A program made the position numbers and the translations under genes. Below the pieces are notes generated by a model, which ran no database searches, was not told the DNA's origin, and saw nothing but the letters and a program-made list of their open reading frames with translations. Shown here piece by piece: positions 1 to 13,286 of a stretch of DNA of 64,000 nucleotides. Each line of letters begins with the position of its first letter. The first letter of the stretch is position 1. Where the stretch lies: assembly GCA_019096065.1 (NCBI GenBank), contig JAGUCH010000008.1, forward strand, positions 5,399,001 to 5,463,000, written 5' to 3'. Origin of the DNA: Paracyclopina nana (taxonomy: Eukaryota > Arthropoda > Copepoda > Cyclopoida > Cyclopettidae).

Positions 1-2183
1 AGATTGTGGTATTTCAGATGGTGGCATTCCTACAGAAGTTATCCCTGATAATGATGTATCTGTTGGTGCTTTTTCCGATGGTGCTATTTCCGATGGTAGC
101 TGGCTGGAAGTTGGCATGGGTGATGGTGGCATGGGCGATGGTGGTATGTGTGATGGTGACATGGGTGATGGTGGAATAGGCGATGGTGGTATGGGTGATG
201 GTGGAATGGGTGATGGTGGCATGGGAGATGGTGGCATAGGTGATGGTGGCATTGTTGACAGTTTGGTTGCGGTGGCGGTTTCTGTTAGGGAGATGGTTGC
301 ATTACTATTGACTGTTGTAGATTTTATTCCTGTAGAATGGGTTTTGGTTGTAGCAGCTGAAACCGCAGTGTATGTAGAGATGGTAGTTGTATTGGTTATG
401 GTTATAGGGGTGGAGTTTTCTGTTGAAATGGTTTTTGTTGTCATGGTTGAAGAAGGTGTTATTTTTGAGTTGGTTGTTGCGCCAGATAATCCAAAAGTGT
501 TAACACAAGCCTGTCCACTGCAAGTTGTAGATGAAGTTGTGGTTTTAGCAGAGGTAGTTAAGGGGGTGGTGGCTGAAGATGTGATGGTTGAAGATGTGGT
601 GGTAGTAAATATTGCGGCTGTAGTGGTGGTGGTATCAGTTGTTGAAAGGGTGTAGCTTAAAAATGTTGCGGTTGAAGATGTGGTGGTTGTAGACGTTGTG
701 GCTGTAGCAGAGGTGGTTGTAGTTATGGTTTTTGTTGTCATGATTGAAGTAGTGGTAGTTGAAGTGGATCCTGTTGTTGTAGTGGTGGTTGTGCCAAATA
801 ATCCAGAAGTGTTTATGCAAGTTGGCCCAGTGCATGTTGTTGATCCCAAAGTTGAAGTTGTGGTTATGGAGGGAGTGGTTGCGAGTGTGGTGGGCAAAGA
901 TGCAATGGTTGAAGATGTGGCGGTTGTAAATGTTGTGGCTGTAGTAGCGGTGGTTGCAGCTGTTGAAAGAGTGTTGTTCAAAAATGTAGCGGTTAAAGAT
1001 GTGGGGGGTGTAGATGTTGTGGCTGTTGCAGATGTTGTTGTTGTTATGGTTTGTGTTGCCGTGGTTGAAGAAGTTGTGGTTGAAGTAGTAGCTGATGTTG
1101 TAGTGGTGGTTGTACCAGTTAATCCAGAACTGTTTATGCAATTTGATCCTGCACAAGTTGTAGATACCAAAGTTGAAGTTGTGGTCATAGAGGGGGAGGT
1201 TGAAGAGTTAGTAAGCAATGATGTGGTGGCTGAAATTGTGGTGGTTGTAGATGTTGTTGTTGTTGTAGAAGTAGCATTCGAAGAGGCCGCCGTTGAAGAT
1301 GCGGTGGTTGCAAAAGATGTCAAGTTTGTAATCGCAGATTCTTCAGATGAATTCGTTACTGCTTGCTCAGTTTTGCTCGTAAATTCAATCATTGAAGTTG
1401 ACGTCATTGCAATGAGTGTACTTAGAATAATTGATGTAGTTGAAATTGTAGATTTAGTCGGCTCAACGGCTTTTTTAACAGTTGTCAAATCTGCAAAACA
1501 AATCCCTGAAGGAATTACCTTTTCCCACAATTTTTAGTTTTTTAAGCACCAACCTTCCTTACAGCGACAGCCTGGGCATGACATGTAATTAAATTGCGGA
1601 TCACTCAAGCAACAGTCACCACCGTCAAAGTTGCAAACAGCCGTATTTGCGATACTATCACAGATGCCATCGTCAAGAAGTAGGTTTGAAAGACAATCTT
1701 GGCTAGATATTTCTTCTTGTACATCTAGGTGAAAATGATTTGTAAAAGAAGATTGGTTAAACGCTCGATCTCACTTTGTAGAACTAAAATAAGTTTCGTT
1801 CCAATTGAGGCCAAAATGCCCAGAATGGCAAATATAAGAAAAGCCAAGAAAAAAGTATGTAATTTTCGCGAGCAAAGTGATGTGTGGCGATTGTTATTAG
1901 CATTCTCAGCCACAGAAGAGAATGTGATTTGCGGAGTCCAAGCTGGGTCGTCATTTATGGCAATTTTTGGAACTTTCATAGCCCCATGAAGTTTGTCAGA
2001 AAATCTACTACTAGAGAATGTAATCAATACACTATACCATAATGTCTGCGGTTCGACGAATTGATGCAGCCAAGTGAGGTCAGGTTTCTTCGATTTGCAA
2101 GCTAACAAATCCATACATGGACAATTTAAGCTGGATTTTTCCTTTCCGAGCTCGTTTTCTCGAGAAAAAGATAAGTGAAGCAT
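1..2183 (-). CDS. LNR-domain, mucin-like membrane protein (3' end beyond the window)
   Basis: Three exons are joined by consensus introns with matching phase: 2183-1775, 1724-1563 and 1490 to the left edge (introns of 50 and 72 bp, donors GTGAGA and GTAAGG). Exon 1 gives about 110 residues without a signal peptide, then one hydrophobic helix (FFLAFLIFAILGILASIG), suggesting a type II membrane protein with the rest outside the cell. Exon 2 encodes one Lin-12/Notch repeat: DDGICD, then C-N-F-DGGDCC, with the usual cysteine and Asp spacing for calcium binding. Exon 3 is open for 496 codons and is almost all Thr, Ser and Ala (likely O-glycosylated), interrupted by three C-x-G-x-x-C-x-N-x-x-G-L motifs, and ends in Pro-Ser-Pro-Met repeats. 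The ATG at 2183 is the first in frame; a TTG three codons earlier is not a likely start. The function is unknown. The LNR-plus-mucin layout suggests a cell-surface or matrix protein, by inference only. Confidence 0.72.
108..250 (-). repeat. 15-bp tandem repeat coding Pro-Pro-Ser-Pro-X
   Basis: On the plus strand the unit is atgggtgatggtggc with small changes, repeated about nine times. Read on the minus strand in the frame of the LNR/mucin gene, each unit gives a Pro-Pro-Ser-Pro-(Met/Ile) pentapeptide, so the repeat is a coding minisatellite in the stalk of that protein. Such repeats commonly vary in copy number. Confidence 0.8.
480..1170 (-). repeat. Three diverged coding repeats of about 310-325 bp in the mucin stalk
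   Basis: Three copies of a short motif (Thr-Thr-Cys-x-Gly-x-x-Cys-x-Asn-x-x-Gly-Leu) lie near 482-534, 793-845 and 1118-1170, each followed by a similar Thr/Ser-rich run. Their spacing is 311 and 325 bp. The two cysteines and the Gly-Leu are kept while the Thr/Ser filler has drifted. This points to internal duplication under selection for the cysteine pair. Confidence 0.7.
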
Positions 2184-2645
2184 AGCGCACAAGCCTCAAG
2201 TCAGTTATATTTAAACTGCATTTTGAGGCCTTGATGTGAAGATTAGGCTAGTTGCAACTAAATTATGAATTGAAAGCTACCTTGGCATGTACTGTCCAGC
2301 TATTTCCGATTGACGTTATCTAATTAATCAATAAAACGAAAAACCCTATCGTTTCTTCACGAAAAATCACCTGCATTTCGAGAATAAGGTAATGGTATGC
2401 CTTGCCAATTTTGGTATTCGCTCAATTAAGGGCTCAAAGCTGAAAATTCGAACATTATCGGATTATGTGCTACTTCCATAAACCGCTAAAGCTACTCTTG
2501 CGTTCGTCCGCGCGTTAAAGTCTCCGCGAGCTCGCGCGACCCGAGAATCGCGCGTTGAAACGCCGCTTAGTGAGAAACCAGATCAAATTCAGCTACCTAT
2601 GGATGCTACCTGAGAAAAAGTAGCAGTTGTTGGTCAGATCTCAAG
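2184..2645. promoter_or_regulatory. 462-bp gap between two head-to-head genes, probable shared promoter region
   Basis: The start codons of the LNR/mucin gene (minus) and the PRDM-type gene (plus) face each other across this gap. A CpG-rich patch at about 2500-2562 stands out from the AT-rich surroundings. No TATA box or other core element could be assigned with confidence. The promoter role is inferred from geometry and base composition. Confidence 0.4.
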
Positions 2646-5600
2646 ATGGAGACACACGTTTTAATCCCGCCGTTTTTGAGCCTTAAAGTGAGGCCACCAA
2701 ACAGTTGCTCATCGCCCACAGTGGCCAAACTGCTTGAACCAGAAGTGTCGGTTTTGACCAACAAGGAATTGCCTGCAGGCTTGCGAATTTCCCCGGCTGA
2801 AGGCACCAAACGATGTGCCAAACTTGATATTTATTCCTCATTTAATCACGTAAGTTTTATTTTAACAGTTTTATACATTTTAACTATCTTTTTTTATCAG
2901 TAGCCTATTGATTTTATCCATTTTCTATGTGATTGTTAAAGTTAATTAATTTTTCAAGCAGTTTAATTGCTAGTCCTTTTGCGAGACACTCTCGAAAATA
3001 AGTATTTTAGCTTCAAGATTGCAACAAAGAAAAGATAAGCGTATTTTTTCTCACTACCATGAAAAACTTTTTTGTCGGCCGCGTAAAAATCTGCACTTTT
3101 CCGCAATGTGACAGCATATCAACGCGTAGGAAAATAGCGTGATTAATCGCACATAAGGAAAGTTGGACGTAATCTGAAAAGTTGGACGAGGAAATGCGCG
3201 CGCGACTCAAAAGAGTTGCCGCAATTAATTTAATTTCGCACCTGCGAAACCTCGAGAGACGCGGAAGATATGGCAAATTGAATTTGATCAAAAGTTGGCA
3301 TATTCTTGGAGCAGTATTGAAATGTAGAGGCGTTCTTCATTGGCGCGAGAAACCTGAAATAATTGTGGTTTGATCCACATTAATTGGCTTGATTTCATTT
3401 CAAGGCTGTAAACTTGATTTTGGCACCAACGTTTTCATTGAGGTTTCAATTGTTACGCATTTATTATGACCATATATATGACTGCTATTTAGGGGAGCGT
3501 TGCAATATGCTTGGAGTAATAATATTATTATTTTTATGAGGCTGCAGTTAAAAAAATGAAAGTAGCTTTATAACGCTGGTCTCTGGCACTCGTTATATGT
3601 GCATTATTGACACTAAAAGCATATAATGTGTAATTTTCTTCGGCTTCTCTTTCTTGAAATATGGCACAAAAGAACACATTCTCTCTTGAGAATAAAAGAC
3701 ACTTTGGACATTTTTGGACGTATTTGTCACCATTTTATTGCACCTGTTGAATTTTGCCCCTTAAAATTCAATCTGGCTTACAGTTTCAAGGCCTGAATAA
3801 TATAAGGCATTGCTACTTCATGATGGATAATCCTCACGTTGTCATACTTAACAAGCCTGGTTTATTTTTATTATGGTACACAAATCAATCAGCTTTTATC
3901 ATTTTTTGCTGCTCCTGAGCTAATAATGCAATTATGTAGACCAATTTTGTTCAACCCTTTTTTACATCAGCTTGAGCTTTGAATGACAAGTTGATCGTTT
4001 TTGAAAAGCTCCTTTGACAATAAGCTCCTTTGACAGGTCATGAAAAAATTACTGTGCTACATAAAATCAGCCAAGAGTGACTACTATAGTGGTGGAAAAT
4101 TGTGCGGAACAACAAGGCTTGTCACCATAGATCAAGCTAATTTTCATGCTTTTTCCAAATCTTTAATGGCCACCACTTGATGATACCACACTACATTAAC
4201 TTCTCTATGGTCACCATCTGAAGAAAATACAATTTTCTTTCCAGCCAAATCAACTGCAATACGGATGCTACGAAGACCTTCTGGCTGCTCCTTTTTACTC
4301 GAGTAGCATCGACGAAGTTCGTGTCCGTCTTTGCAATTGGACTCGTTTCCTCACTTTTCAAAATGGCCACCAGGATGAGAAACTGTTGCCTCGAAAAAGG
4401 GCAAATATTAGGTGTACCAAAGCCATCGACGGACAGGTGGTCTATGAGACCCTGGAGAACATCCCACCTAACACAGATCTCGTCGTGGCTCCACTTATTA
4501 CCAAGGCTCGACTTGAAGATGCCAATTCAGTGCATGTCTTGTCGTACACAATCCAAACCATTGCTGCCTACATGAGAGGTGCGTAAAAAATCCCTTATAT
4601 TAATCATCGTAGATCTATGACCGTAATCTGTAAAATAGCTAGACTTCATTGAGCGGGCCAGGAAATTTAGTTCTATTGATTTAGAATTGATTTGCTGGGT
4701 ATATTTGGAGTATCTGAACTTTGCATTGCATTGCCACCTTCGGCGGCTTGATTCGCTCCGCTCAACCAGCGTAAACTGAGCTCAAACTTGAGAGTTTGCA
4801 ATCACGTCTCATTAATCGTTGTTTTGATGACACTCAGTTTTGAAAGTGCATCTTGCGTTCAAAAATGCCTAGGACTATAAAAAATATAGGTTCCCCTCAA
4901 AATTACCAATTTTTAAAAATATTTTTTTTTTGCTTCCCAGATTGTCCTTTGGACTTGTCAACACCCCTTCTTTCCCCTCTGTCAGAGATTCACTTCAAAA
5001 TCCCCACACCTGCCCTAGCTTCGCCTCAAATCGAGGACAGAGTGTCAGTGTCGAGCGACTCTGGAGTCTCGTCATGTGAGGAGGCAGACAAGCCCAGAAC
5101 AAGGAGTCCCAAGGCATCCTTGATGATCCCAAAGAAGTTGAACAGCAAGAAGAAAATGCTGCCTTGCTCGTTCTGCGGCAAATGCTTCGACCGACCTTCC
5201 TTGCTGAACAGACACTTGAGAACTCACACTGGAGAAAGACCTCATGTTTGTGACATTTGTGACAAAGGATTTTCCACCTCATCAAGCCTTAACACTCACA
5301 GACGAATCCACAGTGGGGAGAAGCCTCACGAATGCTCCACCTGTGGCAAAAGGTTCACGGCGTCGAGCAACTTGTACTACCACAGAATGACACACGTGAA
5401 GGTGAGACAACATCATTTTTAGACCTCATTAATTGCCTGCGGATCATCGAGCAGAGATCTTCACCTAGCCGTCAATTACTGTATTTTTGAGAGTAGATCG
5501 TAGCACGGCCCCAAATAAAGGGATAAGATCACGAATCTTTTTTTGCTGCTGCTTCACCAACGACGACGGCTTCTTTATTATCAGGCGTTGTAATCTTTTT

Positions 5601-6396
5601 GTGTAGTCTGGCTTTGATAGATGAAATTCCTGCTTTTTTGACCATAAACCCACTCTAGAAGCTGGATCACTTTTGTTATGGTATTTTTTTCTAATTGCAG
5701 GAGAAACCGCACAAGTGCGAGCTATGCCAAAAGTCGTTTCCCACTCCGGGAGATTTAAAGTCCCACATGTACATCCACAATGGATCGTGGCCTCACAGGT
5801 GTCACATTTGTGACAGAGGATTTAGCAAAGTGACCAACTTGAAAAATCACCTCTTTTTACACACTGGTAAGTGGATATTTATAGTCTTTAATTCTCATGC
5901 TACGAGGCTCGAAAAAAGGGGCACACTGGGCCGAGCGTCCACATGGCAACTGCACCGAGTTGGACGTTTTGAAAATCTACTGGCCCACTGTGAGCTCCTC
6001 CCTGATATAGCTACTTGTGTGTGTGATACAAATTCTCAATTTATGGCTGCTATGTAAAGGGTTGAGAGATCGAGAGCCAGTATTGATTTTTTAAGCAGCA
6101 ACTGGGTTCAGAAAGGATAAAATGAGAGCTATTTATTATACTGTGTGTGCTACCCTTTTTTGGAAGAGCGAGCTGAAAAATTACAAAAATCTACTTTTCC
6201 AGGCCAAAAACCTCATGAGTGTCCCATATGTGATAAGCGTTTTGCCCTGGGATGCAACATGAAGGCTCACTTGAAGACTCACGATCCCAACCGAAATAAA
6301 GAGAATAACCACGCAGTGAAGGAAGAATTGGATGAAGATGAAGAAATGATGGACTTGGAGAATGAAGAAGAAGCGATGCTCAATGTTACAGACTGA
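2646..6396 (+). CDS. PRDM-family regulator: PR domain, CtBP-type motif, six C2H2 zinc fingers
   Basis: Five exons: 2646-2849, 4245-4578, 4941-5401, 5701-5866 and 6203-6396. All borders are GT-AG and the phases match, giving 452 residues. Exons 1-2 encode a PR (SET-like) domain: LPAGLRISP near residue 48, then NWTRFLTF and GQVVYETLENIPPNTDLVV. Exon 3 opens with PLDLS, the classic CtBP-binding PxDLS form, then Ser-rich linker and fingers 1-3; exon 4 holds fingers 4-5 and exon 5 finger 6. TGEKP-like linkers join several of them. The tail is acidic (Glu/Asp-rich). Family knowledge: PRDM proteins are nuclear DNA-binding regulators, often repressors recruiting partners through such motifs. Six fingers bring PRDM14-type proteins to mind, but the subfamily is not proven. 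The ATG at 2646 has a fair Kozak context (caagATGG). Confidence 0.85.
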
Positions 6397-6450
6397 TTTT
6401 ATTCGTTTTTTCTGACTCGATACCATAATTTGTGTACTTGGGCCAAAATT

Positions 6451-6456
6451 AATAAA
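6451..6456 (+). terminator. AATAAA poly(A) signal of the PRDM-type gene
   Basis: An exact AATAAA lies 55 bp after the stop codon of the zinc-finger gene, at a usual distance for a short 3' UTR. Confidence 0.6.
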
Positions 6457-9400
6457 TTATGAGGAATTCGAGATTATTATTATTATGGTTTCTAGTCACC
6501 CTCTCAGTAGTTTTTTCCTTGTATTTTTTTCTAATTTATAACTAAATGCAACAGAGTCTTGACAGGTCAATTTTGTGGTGAGCAGGTAAAATGAAAATGG
6601 CCATTAAATTGGCTCACCGCGCGTATATAGTACCAGTTTAGGTGCAAAAAATAAGGTGCCCACGTGGGTGTTGACTAATCTAAAAATCTGCTTTAAAACT
6701 GTTATCATCCTGTCACTTGCCCACCATTTCACGTTTTTTTCCTATATTCCCTTCCATTACTTTATGTTGAATAGGTAGCTTGATTTCCTTGTTGAATTTT
6801 CCACTCAATTCGAGCCACAATTCTTTTCCATACAAGTGTGATCAACTGATCTTCGTTGTCGCTAGCACAGTGGCTAAAAAATTTTCAAAGTAGTCGAGAA
6901 AGGGTCAAAAGTGCCTGATTGATGCAGCAGATTTTTGGGCTGGCATGGCAATAGGTCCATGCCATATTTGGGCTTTTTTTTCTAGTTAGTGTGGCAAAAC
7001 TTTGGTGTTGGCCAGTGTGCTCTTTTGTAATGTGTGTGGGAACCACTTGATCCACCCAAAAATAGCCATTCATAGAATCATCAAAAAAGGTCGATTTCGG
7101 TCTCAAAATCATGCTTCGTACCTATACTTTTTACTTAGCATATTATTCGAAGCATTAGGTTATCATAGGAATATCTGATTTTGGATCAATCTAGGAAAGG
7201 GAAGCTTATCTCAAAAAGTCTATTGGGAGTGATCTTCAGTTCTCAGAGTTGCCATAAACTTTCTCATGCCCTTGATCTGCTTCATCATCATGCAACTTTG
7301 ACCACGAGAATTGTAAGTAAAGAGTTCTTCTTAGAAGTGACAGCTCAAGCTGCATCATAATATAAGTCAAGTGCATAGATAGGCTCTAATGCTCTCTGGG
7401 AAGCCATAAATGAACACAAAGGCAGCTAGCCCCGTGATCTGCTATTCAGACCAAAATGACACAACTCTGCTTTTTGCCTTCCCGGTAAAGAAAAAATGAC
7501 TATTTTAAAAGGCCTCAATTGTTGTGGGAAAAAGCCAAACTTGACCTTTTTGGCCCGAATTTCGGCAAGTTTTGATCCTAATTAGCATCTGTCTGACCCT
7601 TGTTGCTTCATAGCACTATATTTCTCACGTGTAAAAAAATATAGAGGTCTGTTGTTGAAGAAGTCACGAGATCATCAGCAGCCATTTTGAAAAAGTGCTG
7701 ACCTTTGATTTAATGATGCAAAGACATCATTGTTTCTGATCAGCACACAGTCCAGTAGATCACGGTTCGATCGAGCCCAGCTGGATTCTGATCTAACAAG
7801 ATGATGAGATGGCAGCCCTTGCACCCTGCCAAGTCAATAGCCAGACTGTTATAAAGCAATATTCTGAGGAGAAAACCTACACAAAGAAGACAAAGAGTTG
7901 CGCTGAATCCATATACAGCCCGTAATTACGGCCCAATTGGGCTCTTCAAGGGTTTTGAAACAATATTTTGTTTTAAGCAAACAGAAACAACAAATCTTCT
8001 TCATTATCGATATTATTGGGATGATTGCAGTTTCTTAAAGTCTTTTAAAGTGCTATCGAAATAGGTCGTATTTTTTGATTGTCAATTTTGCATTTTTTCC
8101 CCCTTGGTTTAATCAAAAGTAGGTGTACTACTAGTAATATATAGCTGGCCCTATTTTTTTTACATAAATGCATATCCTCTCTTTGACCCTACTATTTCAT
8201 TCGATACGAATATTTCATCAGGAATTGTCTGATAAATATTGTTGAAATATTGTATATTTATGAGAAAAATTCATGTTAGTGAAATGTAAGAATCCTATGT
8301 AAAACCCTCCATCAAAATACCTCTTCTTAGAAGGCCAAATCTAATATAGTACTATATAGTTGTTAAAGAAAATAATCTGTAATAGTCCGAGCTGGTGTGC
8401 AGTGCTTAGCGTACGCATAGAAAACCCAGAAATCATTGAGAATCTCATTAGCACGAAAAGATAAGCTACCTCATGATGAGTGATTGAAGTTGTTGGGTCA
8501 GTCGGTACCAGGATCAGCCCTGTTTGATACCCCTTTGATGATGACTAGATCATGATGATGAGGCTGAAAAAACAAGGGCTGATCTGCGGGGGACCAAAAC
8601 TGTTATTTATGTGCAAATAGCTTGGGTTTCATGCTACTGTGCAATTTGTATAGATGAACAACCCGTGCGCGCGCGCGCGCACCTCTCAAACTGACCAAAC
8701 ATAAATCAAAATTCAAAATATTGCCCTCAGAAATGGAAACAAAGACTGCAGTCCTACTACTTTTTTTCGAGTATCATTACACCAATTGGCCACGGTGAAA
8801 TGGATAAAAAATGGGCTTTGGCGGGCATTTTTCACCAATATATGTGCGCGTAAGACCTCCATTGAGATTTTTTGCTGACTGGTTTGTTTATTTAAAAATC
8901 TCCCTTTTGTCCACAAGCTTCACACTTTTTGCTACTGCCGAGTTTCAATGGCTGTTTTTCCGATTGCCAATGAAGCCTAAATCGTTTTCAAGCTCCCCTG
9001 TGGAGAGCAGAGCAAATTAATTCCATTTGACGACACATTCTTGGACATTCACTACCTAGCACTATGTATCATTGCATGTCGTACTGCAGCACATTTTATA
9101 TAGGAGCAGAAGATAATCTGGCCACGTTTCAATTTTAGTCAAGTCATTGCCAGCCAATCTTCATCGACATCTTTTCGGGGAATCAAAGCGTGCCCTGGAT
9201 CATTAACAGCTCCATATCTGTGTATATACAACCCTACTACAAATGAGGATACAGTCATCTGCAAGAAGGATTCTTTCCTAAATAAATGTAAAGAATTGCC
9301 CTTTCTACTTTCTTTCTTCTAATACTACATTAGTGAAAAAGGCTTTTTTTCTATTTTTAAAGAGCATTAGAATTTATTGTCGCACTTTCTCAATTTATGA

Positions 9401-12400
9401 GAATTTCTAATGATCCCCAGTTGCTGCATTGAAGTGGTGTAATTATGAAAGTTCTAGGGTAAATACCAGCAGCAGATGACGAGGACCTTCTCTTTCTGTT
9501 GCTAAAAGCCATTATTAAGAATGCATTTATTAAAGGATGACTAGAGCATCTTCATGCTGGTAGTTGTAAAAAAAGCTGTAAAACAACCGAATGAAACTGC
9601 CTTTTGGCGGTTTTTCCTTATATGAACATTGTAAAGGATCGAGCTTTAAGGGAATGGACAAACTCTCAAATGTCATTTTTCAATTGGAAAACGGTGTATG
9701 AAATCCTGTTTTTCACATATGGGTGAGTGTGCTGCTACTACTACGTGTGCGTGGTTTCATAATAAAAATCATTAAGGTTTGGGCCAGTTTTCTTCGGTGA
9801 AGGAAGAAGACCACCCAATGTGTCAAGCTTTGAAGGAAGATGAAGCGAGCATAAGCCACGCAACAACAACCACACATTATATGAATGAAGAATAGCCAAC
9901 TACTATAACCACTTCAAAGAGCTACTTTCAACAGAGACCCTTCATGCGCGGAAAGATACGCGAGAGCCTAAATTGAACAGCCTTAACCAAATTAAATTCC
10001 TTAAATACAAAATTGGAGTTAACTATTGAATCATGAGATTGATCTCCAAAAAATTGTAAAAAAGCTACATAACTGAAAAGAAACGAGAATTTAATTATAG
10101 TCAATTATAGACATTTGTTTTTTGAAAAGTGGAAAGTTTGGCTCTTACATGAAGAAGAAAAAATATTTTTCTGCAAGATAAGGTGTGAGGTTTTGTGAGC
10201 ATTTCGAATTATCAATTATATGCAGCTTCCAAAAAGGATTTTTCAGAAAACATTTTACTCATAATAAGTTCGCAACTTTGAAATTGTAGAGTCTCTACTT
10301 TCATGACCATTTGAAACGTAGATGTTGGCTGGTGGTGGCATTTCCAAATTGTATCATCACATAAGAAGAAATGGGGATTTTCTCCCCGCGTCCCTATCAT
10401 TACTTCACGAGCACAATTGTGGGGATGGAGAGAAGGAAAAAAGGTCCAAGATTCGACACAAGGTTTTTTTTCGGCAATTAAAAGGCCCTCTAATTCATGG
10501 CAGCAGCAGCATCTTTTGAGACCAGTGTGGCAATTATCCATAACGAATGATCAGGTGTGGTCGTGCTTCCACTCCATCAACCACTGATGCACACTGGGCC
10601 AACACGCTCAAAACGGAGCCAAATCAAAGCATACGCAATGACCCCAATGTGGCCAGTGTGCAGCATTTTTGCCAGCTACTCCTGCCATATTGTACTACTT
10701 TTTGCCTATAAGAACCTGGGCTGAACTAATGAAAATGTGCAAAAACTGAGCACTTTTTCTGGCCAAAGAATTCATGTTGTGATTAACAAAGGTGGCTACA
10801 ATTTTTTTTCCACTTTAATGCAGTCAAAATCTTGGTTATAAAACGTAAGTAAGACGATAAGCCACGTGCACGCGTTGCCCAATTTTGCCCAAGGCCCAAA
10901 GCTGAAGTAATTCTACCAGTAAAAAGTAGTCAGCTGCTGTTGCTGCTGCATTAAAAACGGGTTTCTCCAATTATTTTGCTAGCGTCCAATAAGAAGTTCG
11001 TGAATTGGAGGGAGGCAAAAGGCTCAGGGCAATTCTTCACACTTCTTTTGAGGGATCACAATTTGTTACATTAATTCAAGTTTTATTGCAAGGCTAAATC
11101 TAATTGATCTGTTTTTCCACCCAAATCCTAATGGTTTTCCATACTTTTAGCCATAAGCAAAGTAATGTAAAGCAATGAAGTCGAGGCTGAGCAAAAAATG
11201 CTTACATATGTAATTTCACCTTGGTACAATGCATTTCAATGAACTTTTCAATCAGAGCCCCCTCTTACTAATATAAAAAGTTTGACCCAAATTTCCGTAG
11301 CACTTTTTTCGACTGTGTCACTCTGGAATGCACAGTGGGAACAATTTCTCCCATAATTTGTGATGAAGAAGGAATGCCATCTTTTTTGCTCTAAGTGAAA
11401 GAAGCTCGTGAGGTCAAATTATTACTTTTATTTCAAGGAATCTTCCTTTTTTGCTAGTTGAGTCTCACGTGTTTTTTTCAGTAAAGTGACGCTACCGCCC
11501 ATGCGCGCACACGTGCGAGCGTGCGTGCCTGGCGTGCCGCGCCGTGGTCAGCATTCAGTAAACAAATCTGCGTATGCGCGATAAACATTCCGTTACAGTT
11601 TTCTACTCTTAAGAATTATGAATGAAAACGAGCTTGAGAATCTTCTTCGTGATAAAGATTTTACTTTATCTGTCTGACTCGAGGCTTATTTGTATCTGGG
11701 CTTATTTTGGCCCCGGGGCAACACTTCTGGAATTAATTCAACAAATCAGTTTCTACTCATTATGCCCCCACTGGACAAAGGAAAGTGAAAAATAGAGATC
11801 ATCATTGCATTTATAATCAAACAGAGCCCAGCTTTTAAAAGCTACAACCAGCCAAGCCAGGCATAGAAAACAGCAATATAAGCATGGCTTTTCAAATGGA
11901 AATCTGATAATTGCTAGCCTCGTTTTTTTGGTGTACATAGACAAACAAGAGTTGATAATTGGCAGTTTGGAAGCCCCACTGGCCAGTCTCCTCAATTTGT
12001 GGCTAAATTGGATTTTGCTAAAGAGGTAAGCTGCTCAATTCAAGCAGATATCCGACAAAGCTCAGCATGACTCTGTAACATTATGTCTCAATCAATCCTT
12101 GTTTCCTTAAGAGACAACAATTCTAAAGAAAAGCACACTGGGAGGAAAATGTAAAAGTTCATTCATCCAAATCCTTGCTTTTGAAATAAGTTCAGCCTGT
12201 CAACAATAAGTTTTTTCTCTCCTCCTTGGGAAAAAATTGGTTTTCAATGAATAAAAATGGTCAATTTAGAAGCCCTAAAACATAAAATGAAATTCAGGGC
12301 TTCCAATTTCGGAATCCTTTTTCAAAGGTTGAGAAATGACATAATTGCTATATTGGATTTTGGGGTTACTGCCTGAATGTTGTGAGTATCTGAGAGAAGT

Positions 12401-13169
12401 GCATAAAAATCCTATTTCTTTAATTATGGCCACACAAAGACCACTTGAATGAGTTATGCTAATTAAAGTTGGGAGTTTAACTTTTGTGAGGTTGTAATTT
12501 TGTGAAGAATGCCAAGTTCATTAATCAGCAGCATGAAGTCCTCAATTTTCCAAGTGGCACCACATGAAGTCCATAGTCTTGGGGTCACATATTGGGTTCA
12601 TCTAAAACAATATCCAAGTTCACACAGAATCAAAAATCTCTTGCTGGCATCAATTATTACAGCAAAAAATCATGGTTATATCAACAAAAAAATTGATGCA
12701 AGTTAATTATCTTTGGCGAAGTATTGTTGTACCTACATTCAATATTTCTCAATTCTTAGATATATGTGAATGTTTCATTAATATTTTGAGGCTTGCTGCA
12801 AGAATTTCTTGTTGTAACTTTAGATAGGCTTCAGCGAAGATTGATCTTAATTAACTTTGGTTACACCTTGTTTTGTTTACAACTTCCCTTTCTTGCTTCT
12901 TGAGGTTTTTGAGCAAGCTGTTGGTGATTTATTGCGCTCTTCATGATCCCCTTTCCACAGGAGGAGGATTTTGACCAATTTTGAGACCACCTACGGAGGA
13001 TCCTCAATGTAATTTTCTGATGAGTTTAATGCGTCTAGAGTAAGAAATGTTTTTCACACCTTAACGAGGAGACCAAGAAAATTTCAATCAACATGACTCA
13101 ATGTCAGTGAATAATGAAAAAGATGAGATGTACAAAGCTGACAAAATTTAAGTTCACCTCAAATAAGAA
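6457..13169. other. About 6.7 kb without a recognisable gene
   Basis: No open frame here shows a recognisable domain, a believable exon chain or a coding-like composition. The frames present are short (65-110 codons) and isolated. A short alternating GC tract lies at about 8667-8680 and a CpG-rich patch at 11505-11555. There are many A/T runs. The stretch could hold distal regulatory DNA or small non-coding RNAs, but nothing specific is supported. Confidence 0.5.
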
Positions 13170-13175
13170 TTTATT
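13170..13175 (-). terminator. AATAAA poly(A) signal, candidate for the gustatory receptor
   Basis: Minus-strand AATAAA about 112 bp beyond the receptor stop codon, in the right orientation. Confidence 0.4.
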
Positions 13176-13286
13176 GGGTTTGATTACAAACCATAAGATA
13201 AAAAAATCCAGATCATTTCTATGTATTCTAGTTTGAAAAGAACATGGATGGATCAGTGAATAAATTGTTTTTAGGATGGCATAACT

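Noticed and set aside
116..1537. Long plus-strand Val-rich frames (116-655 and 680-1537) and a minus-strand frame at 635-1156
   Set aside because: They are shadows of the Thr/Ser-rich minus-strand exon, which is open for 496 codons and splices to an LNR exon.
8667..8680. Alternating GC tract
   Set aside because: Ordinary microsatellite; no function can be argued from it alone.
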